Below, one piece after another: positions 22,393-34,644 of a stretch of DNA of 64,000 nucleotides. The position numbers and the translations under genes were made by a program. The notes under the pieces are model-generated. The model did not search any database. It was not told the DNA's origin and saw only the letters and a program-made list of their open reading frames with translations. Each line of letters begins with the position of its first letter. Positions within the stretch are counted from its first letter, which is position 1. This stretch comes from Histoplasma ohiense (lineage: Eukaryota; Ascomycota; Eurotiomycetes; Onygenales; Ajellomycetaceae), in NCBI GenBank assembly GCA_017607445.1, contig JAEVHH010000005.1, positions 1,431,001-1,495,000 of the forward strand, in the 5' to 3' direction.

Positions 22393-24357
22393 CTATTTCG
22401 CGGCCGTTCGCCTCTTCATCCTCACTACAAACTGCCTATCAGGACCCATAGTTCCGGACAAGTCAAAGTTTGGTTGTGGAATTCCATTCGACGCTAGGGC
22501 TTCTTTGTCAACCTCAATGTCGAATGCCGACAATATGACCACCACAGCAACAACGATTTCGTACATCGCGACGTTTCTTCCCGGACAAAAGGAGGTACCC
22601 CCTCCAAACGGACGCATTGAATACATTCGGTCTCTTAATGACTTTGATCTTGTTCTGCCCGGTATCGTCATCGCGTCCGCAGACAGTGTCTGTCCATCTT
22701 TAATGGCTACGTGTTGTTCACCTTCAGCCTCCAATTTGATACACCCGTTAATCTCTTTTCCTATTCTTCCGTTATCGTCTTGTTCTTCATCAATAAATCT
22801 TTCGGCCCAAAATTCAGAAGCATCTGGAAACGAGCCGTTTGGAGACCAAACATTTGGGTCATTTTGCATTTCTCTGCCAGGGATAAATATCGTGCCCCCC
22901 TTGTGAAACACGTAACCGCCGAGTTCGGTCGTTTCTAAGACCAGTCGCACTGATGGTGAGGACACATATACACGAAGTATCTCAAGGAATAGCGATTTTA
23001 CGAGCTTGTTCGCGGCGAGGCTTTCGATATCCACCGTGCCATCTTTCCTTTTAGACGATATTATTGCGTGCCGAACTCGACACTGGAGTTGCGTATCGAG
23101 AACGCAATGTATCAACATCCACGTGGCGGCCGGGATGGCGTTGGCATTTGTGCTTGATTTACACATTAATCAGTTCTGCACTCAATGAGGAAAGAGGGGA
23201 AGCGACATACGCCCAAAGAAGACCTAGGTGAAAAACAGCCCGCCCTCGTTTACTGATGCCATTGTTTAGAAATGTACGGTGTCTCTGCCTCACCAACCTG
23301 GCCCCCCAATATTCATCCCACGCGGGATCTTCTGATTCCACATCCTCGAATTTTCGGTGCCTGGATGCCTCTTCCTCCCATCGCTCTAGAGCGGAGACCA
23401 TCGCATCTCGGCTTGCAGCTGCCTCCGGTATAAATATGCTGGGTAAGTTCATTGTGAGCACTAATGCCCACGAATCAAATTCCCAAATATCTTTGAATGC
23501 TAGGGGCCAAATTTCCAAAATACGAGTCCCCATCAACATCGGAATGGAAGCAAGCGTGAACTGCCGCATAAGAAACTCTCTAAAATCCAGCGTTATCCAT
23601 GTGTCGCTGGTGTCACAGCTTCCTTTCCTTTGAAACACGTTTTCTAAATTTGCACTCAAAATCGCACCAAATTTAGATATCATGGCGGGTAAATTTGGAC
23701 CATTGAGGTAAGGGAAATGTTGTCGATGGAGTTCTGCGATCATGCCTTGGCCGTCGCTATTGCTGGTTGTTCTCTGAGTTGGTCCAAGGTAACCTCTCTC
23801 CAGGATATTTAGATCGGCTTGGGGGGCTCCAAATGCCTTATTCACGAGCAAGACAACGGGGTCAAAGGTGAAAATCTTTGGGCGACGATCTACCTCCCTT
23901 GCAAGCTTAGGGTCAAAAATTGTATAGAGATTATTCCCTGCCATTAACGTTCGCGACACTGGGACGTTATGGTATTTTTCCCTAGAAAATTTGAGGTCAG
24001 AACATGGACAAGAAGTGGTGTACCAAATCCCAACCCTGTCCCCCTATATTTAACCCCATCCTCCTTTTCGTTTCATCATCTTTCCGGAGGTATTTGGTTT
24101 GCAGAGCAAGGAAGAGAGAAGAAATGTTCAACCCACTTAACCCAGCTCGAGAAACGAGTCGTCCCGCGGCGGAAGGACAACGCATGGCCAAGCCACGGAA
24201 TGATATAAGGGATCAACGGAGGCTCTCCCTTCTGCCAGGACCCATTACGTGCCTTGACGTTAGTGATAAGCCAGGTGGTGAGGAACGGGGAGACGAGAAC
24301 GATGAATATGCATAGCATCATCTCCAGCGTAGTATTGAACTGGATGCTGGATAACAT
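22393..24357 (-). CDS. Cytochrome P450 (CYP7/CYP8-like I-helix)
   Basis: Three exons: 24357-24137, 23981-23211 and 23152-22393; the frame closes to 583 residues. The N-terminus has an ER signal anchor (MLCIFIVLVSPFLTTWL, about residues 14-30) and a Pro-rich hinge (PPLIPYIIPWLGHAL). The K-helix ExxR is in LEILR (about 388-391). The heme motif is FGGGTSFCPGR, with ligand Cys near 520. The I-helix reads TNANAIPAATWML, without the usual acid-Thr pair; this NxxPAxxW form is typical of CYP7/CYP8-type enzymes, where oxygen activation is altered, and also of related fungal oxysterol-hydroxylase-like P450s. The substrate cannot be told from sequence. Exon 1's donor is GTGGGT (weak), chosen because the result VKEKYHNVPVS matches the P450 A-helix region. 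Confidence 0.85.
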
Positions 24358-25152
24358 TGTGGTGGGTTGGGGGGGGGGGATTCAGCTCTGTCCTATACTG
24401 CTCCCAAGCTGTATGTAACGAGGTAAATATACCTCGATTCTTTCTGTGCCTTCTTGTTTTTCCGTCGTCTTCGTCTTCTTTCAACTTTGGGACAGGTATA
24501 TTCACGAGAGAGATAATTTCATATCTGATAACGAGGCTCATATGCGTCTGAATCAAATTTAAATTTTCCCTGGGTCGAAGACCAAGGTAATATATATATA
24601 TATATTGTGCCACCGTTGGCAAGGGCTCATTGGCGTGGTGTATGAAGCAGCCATAGCAGAAACATATGATATCTGCCGACAAATCCTTGTAGTGGCTGGT
24701 TTCCCTTTTATCCTGTTTTTGCCTTCTTATAGTGAGACATATGCCGACGGATGTTCATGTGTTGCTTGCTTTTTTTTCATTGTTCGTGTGATTTGTCGGT
24801 TAGCCGGGCTAGACGTAGAGAAGGAAGGGTTGTCTGGTATATGGAACGATGGAAGCTAAAAGCGGGATGCCGTTAGTATGCATGACTTGTGGCCGTCAAA
24901 AAGCGCGTATGGTTCGCCCACATCTCATATGGACGAATTACTGTCACTTTTTGCGCGGAGCTGAAGCTACGATAGGGCGATAAAAGACATGTTCTTATTC
25001 TACACTGTGTAAGAAGATGCAGCTAGCTCCAAACAGGATATTCATAGGATCATAGGATGTGAGTATTTGAAAAAAAAAAAAAAAAAAAAGAAGAAGTATA
25101 ATATTTACAGCACATATCACATCCGATCAACTAACAGAGAGCCTCGGATGCT
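24358..25152. other. Intergenic between P450 5' end and ABC transporter 3' end
   Basis: No coding unit was recognised. Contents: a G-run at about 24368-24379, a short TA repeat at about 24592-24605 and an A-run at 25070-25089. Confidence 0.5.
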
Positions 25153-27741
25153 CTACTCCGCGGTCTCAGCTTGTGCACCCCGACTATCCGTATCTGCATG
25201 GGCATCTACATATGCATCTGAATCCGCATTCGGGTCTGCATCTGTATCACGACTCCTCTGGTCGCTTTGCTTCTCAGCCTCGTCCCCGGCTTCGTTGCCT
25301 TTCTGGTATGGAGGAAGAGCCCGTTCAGCCTCGCCATCACGAACCCACACCCTACGCAGCTCGGCATCGATTTCTTTTTTCCGAGCCTTCCACCCCTCAA
25401 CCTGGTCAAGCCGCTTCCGAAGCTCTTGTATTTCCTTCTCTACACCCATTTTCTCCTTTTCTGTGCCGATACAGTCGAATTCCCATTCGGTGCCATCCTG
25501 TCCCATGCCAAGGGTAAGATTAAAGGTGTGGTACTTCTTCAGCGAAGCACGTGTGGAAATCGTGATCAGAGTGATCCCCCGTTGCTTGGCTTGTTCATAG
25601 AGCAAGCCTTCAACATCAGAAGAGACAGCAGACGTCGCTTCGTCGATGAATGCATATCGAGGCTCGTGGTACAGGAGTCTTGCCATGCCCATGCGCTGCT
25701 TTTCACCACCACTTAAGACATCTTTCCATTCCTTACGACAGTCCCAACCACCCTCCCGATCGGGCAAGTATCCGAGGTGAACGTCGTTCAATACACGAAG
25801 TAAATCCGCCTCACTCTTCCCATCTTCTCGCATGTCCATTTCGCTGTGGGGGTAAATGACTTGGTCACGCAGCGTGCCCCCGCTAAGGTATGGGCGCTGC
25901 GGGAGGAACATTATGCCATCTTCGCCAAACCTCCTAGGCCGACTAACTAGCCCACGGTAAACTGGCCAGAGCCCTGCGACAATGCGAGCGATGGCAGATT
26001 TTCCGACACCATTCGGGCCGGAAATCAGAAGGTGCTCGCCAGAACGGACTATAAATGACAATGATTCTATAAGTTCATCACCTCCTTGAGGAAAGAGAGA
26101 CGGCGCTACCACAGGTATATGCTCTAGGCGCACTCCGTCGAACCCGCTGTGAATCGTGCCTTGGACATCTGAGAGAGAGTACAGTTCAGGATGAGAACCA
26201 CGTCGCGAAGCATATGCATTAGCTTGTACGCGGTGGAGGGTTGATATTAACGTATACACACGAGAAGTATATCCTGCCAACTCAGAAAGGTCTTTAATGC
26301 TATACATCATACGACCTCCTGCATCCGCTAGAGAAAGCATAAGTCGCTTGTTCGTAATGAAATCCTTCATGCGATCTCTCTCCCTGTCAGAAGTTTCAGG
26401 AGACAAGAGAGTCATTTCGGAAACACCAGCTAGACCGCCCCAAGCAGGTAGAAATATTGGGAGAGACGTGATAAGATACCCAAAAGCGGACCAAGAATAC
26501 TTAAGAATCATATCTTCAAGCATATTATATCGGATTTTCAGGCTGTATATACCCTCCATCCATCGTTGAAGATCCTTAAAGCTTTTGGTGAGGAACACAC
26601 GTTCCATTTCAGCTCCGCCGTAGAACGCCACCTCCTCAGCATTAGCCAGAAGTCGGGAGTGGAGGCCTCTAAAATCGCCCTCTTTTCTACCTTCGACAGC
26701 TGCCAACTTTCCGAATGGCGGAGAGAGACGACGAAGTATCGTTGCTGTACCAAAATATCCGCTCAGAATCCCTGTCAATGCTAATGGTCCAAGCGAACGA
26801 TAGAGTTGATAGTTGAAAACGAACAGGTCCACTAGTGGTTTCCCGATCGAAGAATATAGCGTCGCCGAGGCTGCGCAGAATCGCGTGAGGTCCTGCGTGA
26901 TGAATTGGTCTGCGGATTCGCCAACCCCGCCATCAAGATTGGAGAGCTTGTAATAGTTTATGTTATCATTGAGATAAAGGTCATGTATATACCTTGTGAG
27001 TCGCGTTCGGAAAGCAATCGAGACCTTCGATTGAAGAAATTTAATCATAGCATTGGTGTAGGACGCGAATGTTCCGATTCCACACCATTTTATGAGGCCC
27101 CAGACAAACGCTTTACCTTTGCCGGTGACTAAATCTCGCACAATCTCTCCGTCAAGTCTTGCCACAACGAGAGACAGATATGTTCTAAGCATAAGAAAGA
27201 CGCCGTGACCAATCAAGAATCCAGTTTCTTTACTCTTCCATCTCGGAACCATGATGCTTAGGAGGCTGAGAAACTGGTGCAAGAAGGCCAGATTTAAGCC
27301 TGGTTTTGTGGAGGGGGGTGGAATTTGGGATGAGACGGACGATATATCACCAAGACCGGCCGCCCTGGGAGGGTTCAGGAATAGCCGTCGATGCGCATCG
27401 AATGTCATTGGCTTCGTCGGATGAATGGTTACTTTGGAGGTAATTGAAGACGATACGGATGATTTGTAGGGAACGTATATTATCCGTGTCCCATCCTTGC
27501 CGCGAAGACCGGAGTTCTTCCTCAATAACCGTTTCCCCTCAGCCCGCTCCTTCGCCCATTCATGCCACCAGCGATATCCCCCATATCCGCTTCCGATTAT
27601 CGATAGAAGGAGGGTCGTAGTTGCGATTAGTTTGGCAGCTCTGGAGGATTTGCGGAATCGATCTTGCAACAGTTTCGAAGAGTGGGTGAAAAGAAGAAGC
27701 AAGGGGTCCTCGGGCGGCCGCAACGTCGACTGAACAGCCAT
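25153..27741 (-). CDS. Peroxisomal ABCD-family half transporter (Pxa1-like)
   Basis: A single open frame; with the ATG at 27741 it encodes 862 residues (the frame stays open for 55 further codons to 27906, probably 5' leader). ABCD half transporters import fatty acids or their CoA esters into peroxisomes as dimers. The N-terminal part has membrane segments (LIATTTLLLSIIGSGYGGY; TYLSLVVA; LVDLFVFNYQLYRSLGPLAL; WSAFGYLITSLPIFLPAW). The EAA-like motif LANAEEVAFYGGAEME is diagnostic of ABCD proteins. The nucleotide-binding domain has Walker A GPNGVGKS, signature LSGGEKQRMGMARL and Walker B YAFIDEATSA. A coiled coil follows (EKEKMGVEKEIQELRKRL), as in Pxa1/ABCD1. The last 45 residues form an unusual Asp/Ala repeat tail (DADPNADSDAYVDAHAD). 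Yeast Pxa1 is 870 residues. Confidence 0.88.
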   Translation of the reverse strand: MAVQSTLRPPEDPLLLLFTHSSKLLQDRFRKSSRAAKLIATTTLLLSIIGSGYGGYRWWHEWAKERAEGKRLLRKNSGLRGKDGTRIIYVPYKSSVSSSITSKVTIHPTKPMTFDAHRRLFLNPPRAAGLGDISSVSSQIPPPSTKPGLNLAFLHQFLSLLSIMVPRWKSKETGFLIGHGVFLMLRTYLSLVVARLDGEIVRDLVTGKGKAFVWGLIKWCGIGTFASYTNAMIKFLQSKVSIAFRTRLTRYIHDLYLNDNINYYKLSNLDGGVGESADQFITQDLTRFCAASATLYSSIGKPLVDLFVFNYQLYRSLGPLALTGILSGYFGTATILRRLSPPFGKLAAVEGRKEGDFRGLHSRLLANAEEVAFYGGAEMERVFLTKSFKDLQRWMEGIYSLKIRYNMLEDMILKYSWSAFGYLITSLPIFLPAWGGLAGVSEMTLLSPETSDRERDRMKDFITNKRLMLSLADAGGRMMYSIKDLSELAGYTSRVYTLISTLHRVQANAYASRRGSHPELYSLSDVQGTIHSGFDGVRLEHIPVVAPSLFPQGGDELIESLSFIVRSGEHLLISGPNGVGKSAIARIVAGLWPVYRGLVSRPRRFGEDGIMFLPQRPYLSGGTLRDQVIYPHSEMDMREDGKSEADLLRVLNDVHLGYLPDREGGWDCRKEWKDVLSGGEKQRMGMARLLYHEPRYAFIDEATSAVSSDVEGLLYEQAKQRGITLITISTRASLKKYHTFNLTLGMGQDGTEWEFDCIGTEKEKMGVEKEIQELRKRLDQVEGWKARKKEIDAELRRVWVRDGEAERALPPYQKGNEAGDEAEKQSDQRSRDTDADPNADSDAYVDAHADTDSRGAQAETAE

Positions 27742-30568
27742 TATGTCCGTATATGGAGTATGGTGTAAGATCACTCGCAGTCCGGTTGAACTTGGGTTCA
27801 AATGTCCCGTTTTATTGGCCTTCCAGAAATTGCATTTGTCAACCCTCGATAACGCTCTATGCCAGTGGTTCGGAAATGTAAGGACATCGCCACGATTCAA
27901 TGACATGTGACGACGCCGAGAATAGATCCATTGGATTTATCATCACGTGATTATACATGTGTGGCTTGTACTAGGGTTTTGTATTGTGGGTAGCATTGAA
28001 ATATGATTACATCTGTATTATACATATACAGTACGAAAGCAGGTAATAATACTCCGTACACAGAAATGTAATTTCTTGCCGCCCATGTCTGCGCGCAGAC
28101 GAATGATCAATCAATGAGGATTAGCTCCACCTAGCAAGCAGACTGACTCGATTTTGTTGAAGCCTTAACATGTTGCACGCAACCCGCACTATTCGCCAAT
28201 CACGAAAAATTGCCTTCAGAAACGATGTCAAGCCAACGTACATCGCAGCCTATGGGATGTTTCGTCTGCACAAACTTGCGCCAGGCTTTGTTTGATCGCT
28301 GTCACTATCACTGTGGAACCAAACACATCCACAAATGGTGCTGCCGGAAGCGGCAGGCTTGGCTTTCTTCCTAGCGGCAAAGTAGCCGGTGCCCGAAAGA
28401 AACGAACGGGGCCAATCTGATGGCTAACTGCTTTCGATTTGTGTAAGCGCCGTCAAGAACAACGCTGCCCAATAGCAGCAACGAGCCGCATGAGTGAGAT
28501 CTGTACTCCGTAACAGCGCAAGAAAAAACCCTCGATGAGCATATTCCGTGAATTTTGCTGCCAATCGGCATCTGCTCGACGTGAAGTGAGTCTCTAGGAT
28601 AATCAATGCCAATTCACGCCATGGGTCAAAATATGATAGAACAGGCTTGCGCACAGCTAACATACGACGGTCAAAGTAGTACTGTTGGAGGGATTGGGTT
28701 GGGTGGTTCGTCCCCTCTATTACCAGTTGGCTCGGGTGGTAGCTAAGCTCCTTTGCCCCAGAAGCCTAGAATTATCAACCTAGAGGAAGCATATGGAATC
28801 GTGTTTAACTCTTACAATTTAATTCTTGCACAGGAGCGGCTCATCTGAATGCCCGAGTTCCCTAGTTGGCATAAATTTCATGGATCTGGGCGAGAGAGGA
28901 AGAGAGACCCCCATACCTAGCCTAGTTAAGGTGTCGAGTTACACGACAAATGCTACGGCTCGAAACCATGCCCAACAGCCAAAGTATTATACGCGAGGAC
29001 ATGGAGGATCCATGCAAGTTTCCTTATACCCCGCTTTTCAAGGTCCTAATGTATCACGAGTTGCTCAACTTGGGCAAGCCGGCGACAGCTGCCGCCTCGA
29101 GTAGATTGGTAGTTCATAATGCCGGATTGACTCGCGCGTAGGCGACAAATAGGCGAGCAGGGTATCAGGAGACTATACGGCTAATACAATTGAAAATGGG
29201 CCATGTCCTTACACACTCAGAAACACTTTTCCAATGTAGGAGGCGCAACCTGCTGCCCAAAGCGTTGCGCAAATAAATGCAGTATAATGGTTCTGAAACG
29301 AGAAAGCTTGTTGATTTCTAAGATAAGATAGTTTGAAAGATCTCCCCCGGGCCACTCTGCCATATCACGTGCCAGTATATTTTTAGGTATTTCCATTCAG
29401 GAAATACATATATTACCAACCCTCTTGCTGGTATTCAAAACCAACCAATGTAACATCGAATAGGATGGTTCCAGCCACAAGAGACTCGTTAAATGCATGT
29501 ACGGTGTAATATATCATGGAGCGTGAGGTATTTCCATACGAGTGCCTCAGCTGATCCAATTGGCCGGCTGCGATATGTTACGGTTGGCATCAACCTTGCC
29601 GCAAATTATGGGCTGCAGACTCTCCAATATTACAGTACATGACAATACCGAGTGCCCCCTTTCCATCTTGCCCCATCCAGCCCAACCACCACCAACCTTC
29701 CTGCGCTGGTGTTGAACCGCCTTCACCCGTTCTCTTCCTCTTCGTCCTCCTTAATCTTCGCTTCCCCTGTTGCTTTTGGGGTCCTTGGTCTTCGTGTCTG
29801 CCCTGTTGCGATCAGTATCGTCTTCGAGTCGGTTGAGCTGGTTCCTTGCCCCTACCTTTTTTCCCTTTGCAATTCGCTTGTACCAACCAGCCTAGGTTCA
29901 ACCTCACAGCCTTTGAAGCCCTGATCCCCGAAATCTGGACTATTCCTCCTTGGGCTCCCTGCTCTGTCCCTAGCCTTGGCTTGCTTTTGTCCGTGGCATC
30001 CTCCAACCTGCCGTCCCCTCGTCCGACTTTGTCTCACTTGCATCCATTTCTTGCTGCAACACTCGAGGAGATCGCCTTAGGGGTCTGTTGGTATAACACT
30101 TGGATGAGTTTATACTGTACAGCATTCCTGTACACCACATTCTCCTAGCGCGTGGATGCGAGTTGTGGAAACTTCGTCCACAGAGGCTTATATAGTTTCA
30201 ATTCCTGGAGTCCATTGCCGACATTGACAGGCGAAGAATTCCTGTGAAGGCGATTGCAGAGCTGTCGATTTTGTGGATATATTTGTGGCCAGTTCCTAGC
30301 GCTGCATGAAGCTAGCCTTCATCGTTCCCTATCTCCGTAAAAGGCAAACAAGTTCAGACTTGGGAAGAAAAGCTCGGACGTTCCATTCTTGACAGTCTTT
30401 GACCCGACTTGTAAGTGACGGTGGTGGTTTTCGAGAATTGCGTTCGTCTTTCGGCCTCTCCAGGCGTGTATTACAGCGGCATATATTTGTCCTCGTTCGC
30501 TTTTGGGCTACAGAGACCAACGCAACCTTAATCCCCCTCCCGCAGAATTAGCTTTCCCGAACCTCCTC
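27742..30568. other. Large intergenic region, 2.8 kb, upstream of ABC and Psr-like genes
   Basis: The gap separates two divergent genes. About 27960-29640 shows no recognisable coding; the stretch from about 29640 is pyrimidine-rich with several short ATG frames (for example 29639-29836, 29846-30148), consistent with a long 5' leader with upstream ORFs of the Psr-like gene. No transposon protein was recognised. Confidence 0.4.
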
Positions 30569-32509
30569 ATGACGACTTCACCCAATGGCCCAGGGTCCAG
30601 TGAGTTATTCTATTTAACCTATTTTCCCTGTCTTGAATCTATATTGTTGCTGACCAATCGTCCTTTAAGACTCTGCCTTGCCTGTTCTGAACGATGCAAC
30701 TTCCAAAAGTCTGTCGCCAACTGATCGGTCCATTAACGACGCCCCTCTAGAGCGGCGCTCATCGCATACGAACTCAATTCAAGGGTCATCTGACAATACC
30801 GAACGGCCAAAGAAAAAGAGATCTTTTCTTCGCGTCCCCTCGCGATCATCTTCCAATGCAAAACAACGAGGGCATCTTACCGCTCAAGAAAGGCAACAAG
30901 ACGGCACTGAAAGCAATACTGGAAGTAAAAAACGGGCTGGAAGTATGGCAAGCAGCAAGCGATCCAGGCACACCGACGCCCCTACTGCTACAGATATCAA
31001 CCCTAAGGTGTCCACAACCGATGCGGATGATCAGCCTAAGGAAAGGTTGGCAAAAGGGCCACCGAAGCTGTTTTCATTCCTCAGTTGCTGTGGCGGCGCG
31101 TCGAACGAAGATCAGGAAGACCCTGGAATCCCCCCAAAAAGATCCGTAAAGCCACAGTCGTCGCACGGCAGGCAGCCAACGCCAGTCGAGAAGACAGAAC
31201 CCAGCGCTGCAGATTCGAGCACATCGGATTCTAGAGAACCGGCCTCTTTTGATGAAAAGTTTGCGCTGAAAGCGAATGCGGACCGGAAGGATTCTCACAT
31301 TAACGATGATGTGCCGGTAGCGCCCGCGGAAACTCCTTCGGATAGCATGGTTAAAAGGGATCTTTTTGATAAAGATTTAAACACCCTTGCCCCATCCAAC
31401 TCAGGATCTGGCTCTGGCTCAGCTTCGGGTTCTAGGAGTTATACAGATCGAGATTCTGATTTACCGCCAATTCCTGTATCGGAGAAACTGACCCCGTCAA
31501 ACACACCCAGCGTTTCGGGTGAGCAAACACTGGCCACGGACGCGGTCTCAAAACAACACAATGGCGATCAAGATGTCTCCATGCAAAATTCGCAGTCCGC
31601 AGAAAGTTACATAGACGAAGATGTGGATACTCCGCTCCAAGACAGAACCGGGCAGCAAGCGATGATTCCCCCTCCACCCCCGTTAGATCACAATGCAGAA
31701 TCGTCAAACAAGTACATCCCATCTGTTCCTTCCCTTCAACCAGAGAACCAGCAATGGTTATTACCTCCCGTTGAACCACACCTTCAGAGCCGCAAGTGCC
31801 TTGTCCTTGACCTTGACGAAACACTTGTCCACAGCAGTTTCAAAGTAAGAAAAATGTCTTCGTTGAGTTTGGATGATATCATTTTTGCGAATATACTAAC
31901 GGAAATGGTTTTTTAAGGTTCTTGAGAAAGCTGATTTCACCATTCCAGTGGAAATCGAGGGGCAATATCATAATATCTATGTAATCAAGCGTCCCGGCGT
32001 TGATCAGTTTATGAAACGAGTAGGAGAACTCTACGAAGTTGTCGTTTTTACAGCATCTGTATCAAAGGTTTGTCAAAAGCTGGTATTCACGAGAAATGAC
32101 AACAGGAGAAACTAACATTATTTGACTGTTGCAGTATGGCGATCCTCTATTAGACCAGCTAGATATCCATAAAGTCATTCATCATAGGTTATTTAGAGAC
32201 AGCTGTTATAATCATCAGGGAAACTATGTTAAAGTATATACCTCACGCACTGCCTCTTTCATAGACCATTAACTTACTCTTTGCGGTGATACCTAGGATC
32301 TTTCTCAAGTTGGCCGTGACCTCCGAGATACCATCATCATCGACAATTCTCCAACATCTTACGTTTTCCATCCTCAGCATGCGATTCCAATTAGTAGTTG
32401 GTTTTCGGACGCACACGATAACGAACTGTTAGATCTTATTCCCGTCCTCGAGGATTTAGCCAGTTCTCAAGTTCGGGATGTAAGTCTTGTTTTGAATGTG
32501 GCGTTATAG
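30569..32509 (+). CDS. Psr1/Psr2-like NIF-domain (HAD) protein phosphatase
   Basis: Five exons: 30569-30599, 30670-31844, 31918-32067, 32135-32233 and 32297-32509; the frame closes to 555 residues. The C-terminal 180 residues form an FCP1/SCP-like catalytic domain: CLVLDLDETLVHSS (nucleophile Asp, DxDxT), YVIKRPGVDQF, VVVFTASVSKYGDPLLDQLD, LFRDSC, DTIIIDNSPTSYVFHP and the characteristic end VRDVSLVLNVAL. Yeast Psr1/Psr2 are plasma-membrane phosphatases in salt and general stress responses, anchored by palmitoylated cysteines. Here a comparable FLSCCGG lies inside the long disordered N-terminal region, about residue 150, instead of at the N-terminus. That region is Ser/Thr rich with a GSGSGSASGS tract. 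The last exon reads through an apparent GTAAGT donor; stopping at 32509 gives the conserved C-terminus, so that donor is not used. Confidence 0.88.
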
Positions 32510-34644
32510 CGACCGCGTGGACGTGGTCTTTGACAGCTTGCCTGTTCGCTATTTATATCACGACTTGCCAGATGTTTTCCGCAATATTTCCACATTTTTC
32601 CACGGAGTATCAGGAGATATGTTCTCTTGGCCTGGAAATATGTCACGCCAAGCGCAAAGATCATGGTTCGTGCCTGCATGTGTTGCACTGCTGCTCTCAT
32701 ATTGCTAAGGACGGCTCCGAATGCTGCAGAAATGAGGAAATAAAACACGAAATACCTTAGCTCGACCACAGCATTCAAAGGAAGAGTGGGCAATAACATG
32801 CATTTCTATTTTTGCTTGGCACCGGCTCCACCATCTCCCATCCGGCCGGATTGTATCCTAGGGCTGTCCCTTTTTCTCCCCTTTGGTAATCATCCCCCAG
32901 TTCACCGCCTCTATACAGCTTTGATTGCAAACCCTTGAACGGGCCCAATCATTTCCTCCAAGTGAGCGTTTCATTTTCCCTTCAAGCATTTCCTTGCCGT
33001 TGCATCAACCAGGCGTTTTGTCTGCTCCATATCCGCAGATCATAAAAAAAAAGAAAATGTCCTTGCTGAGTATATGTGTCCATTCCCATGCTTATTTTTG
33101 CCCAAGTGGCTTTTCACACACAACACATACCCATACACACTGCTACCATGCATTTGCTTTCCTATGTCTCTATCCCATCATCCCATATGTTATCATTCTC
33201 CTTTGTCCTTTTATTTTCAATGATTCGGTTCTCGTATCAAATATCTCCCCTGTGTTTCCATATTTGAAGCAGCGATTTTGCTATTGTTTCCTTTTGAAAG
33301 ATATCACACAAAGCAACTGATTTGCGGGTCGCTATTTATTCTTAATACTTTCTCTTCCTATTTTCCTTCTGATATTTCCCCTGTCATTCCCATTTCCTTT
33401 TGATTTAACATCTATTGCTATTGCCATATTGTTTATTATCACTTGCAGGTCAAAATTCTGCTGTTACATTATTTCTGCCCCTTTTTTTTCTGGATAGTCT
33501 AATTCTCTCATTTTTCCCTTCTGTGTTTTGTTATGGTTTTGTAAGGCAACCACAAACCACTCCTCAATTATCCCCAATTTCCATTCTCCCTTGCTCCATT
33601 GCGGTTTCTGACCAAAATCAAGGGCTTAAAAATTCGATACGAAAGTCTCTCCAGCAAGCCCCACCCCAACCCCTTGCCATGTTATACCTAATTCACTAAA
33701 ACAAAAACAACGAGCTTATATTGCTATTTTAGTCACGTACATAACTTCCCACCTACTACGAACCTATCTAATTATTATGCAATCCACAGTTACAGAATTG
33801 CCGTATTCCATAGCTTTTGACCATGTTGTCATTCATCTTCTCTCATTTGCAACCATAGGTTCTTTCAATTATTGTGTATGCTTGGAGATAAACGTTTTTG
33901 TACCCTCTTTCTCTCCATTCTTACAGTTGTTGGATGAATGTATTGTTATTGATAATGCCGTCCCTTCATTTTCTGTATTTGTAGATAATCTTACAATCGT
34001 TTTGCTTGTGATCATGTTGTAATCTATTAGGCAGTTCATAGTTTAGTATGGCATGAGGCCATCGCTTGGATGATTCAGGGTCATTCCAGGCTCAACTGTA
34101 TGCTTTCCAATCCAAACTCGTCCTGGGCGGATTGAGGCTGTTCTTCTTTTTTTTTTTTTTTAACAGTTCAGGAGTAGAAATGAGAAATTTTTGTTCAAAG
34201 AAACAATGGACAATAAACCAGAAATTCTTCAGTCGGTATGCAAATCACGTTATAGCCCAGAAGTGGAAGAAGAGTACTAATAAGGATACAAGAGAAATTC
34301 AGGGGAAATGCAGTCTCCTACTCTGCTCTAATATGAAGGTATAAGGGAAGATATTTGACTCATTCCTCCAGCCAATGTGGGAAAATAAGTTCCATCGTGT
34401 AAAACTCGATACACCTGGCGATGTATCAGGTGGTGTTAGGCGAGGAATGGCCCCTGCCGAACCTCGATCCACTTGTGACATCAATTCACCAAACCGTCCC
34501 CCATGTCGTGATAAAGCCCATCAGCTACAGATCGCCTTTTCTCCTACATTTGAGCGTATTACTTGTCTCCAGAGCTTCTTTCCTCTTCGCCTTCCTGAAC
34601 GTCCGGCCATCTTCCCAGCCCGCGCGCAACAGCTAAATAGTTAC
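32510..34644. other. Intergenic, 2.1 kb, T/C-rich
   Basis: It lies between two genes transcribed in the same direction. Base composition is strongly pyrimidine-biased on the plus strand over about 32900-33700. A T-run is at 34147-34161. No supported exon was seen. Confidence 0.45.

Noticed and set aside
27742..27906. N-terminal extension of the ABC transporter
   Set aside because: The 55 extra codons show no targeting or family sequence; the ATG at 27741 gives a normal Pxa1-like N-terminus. An extended form cannot be fully excluded.
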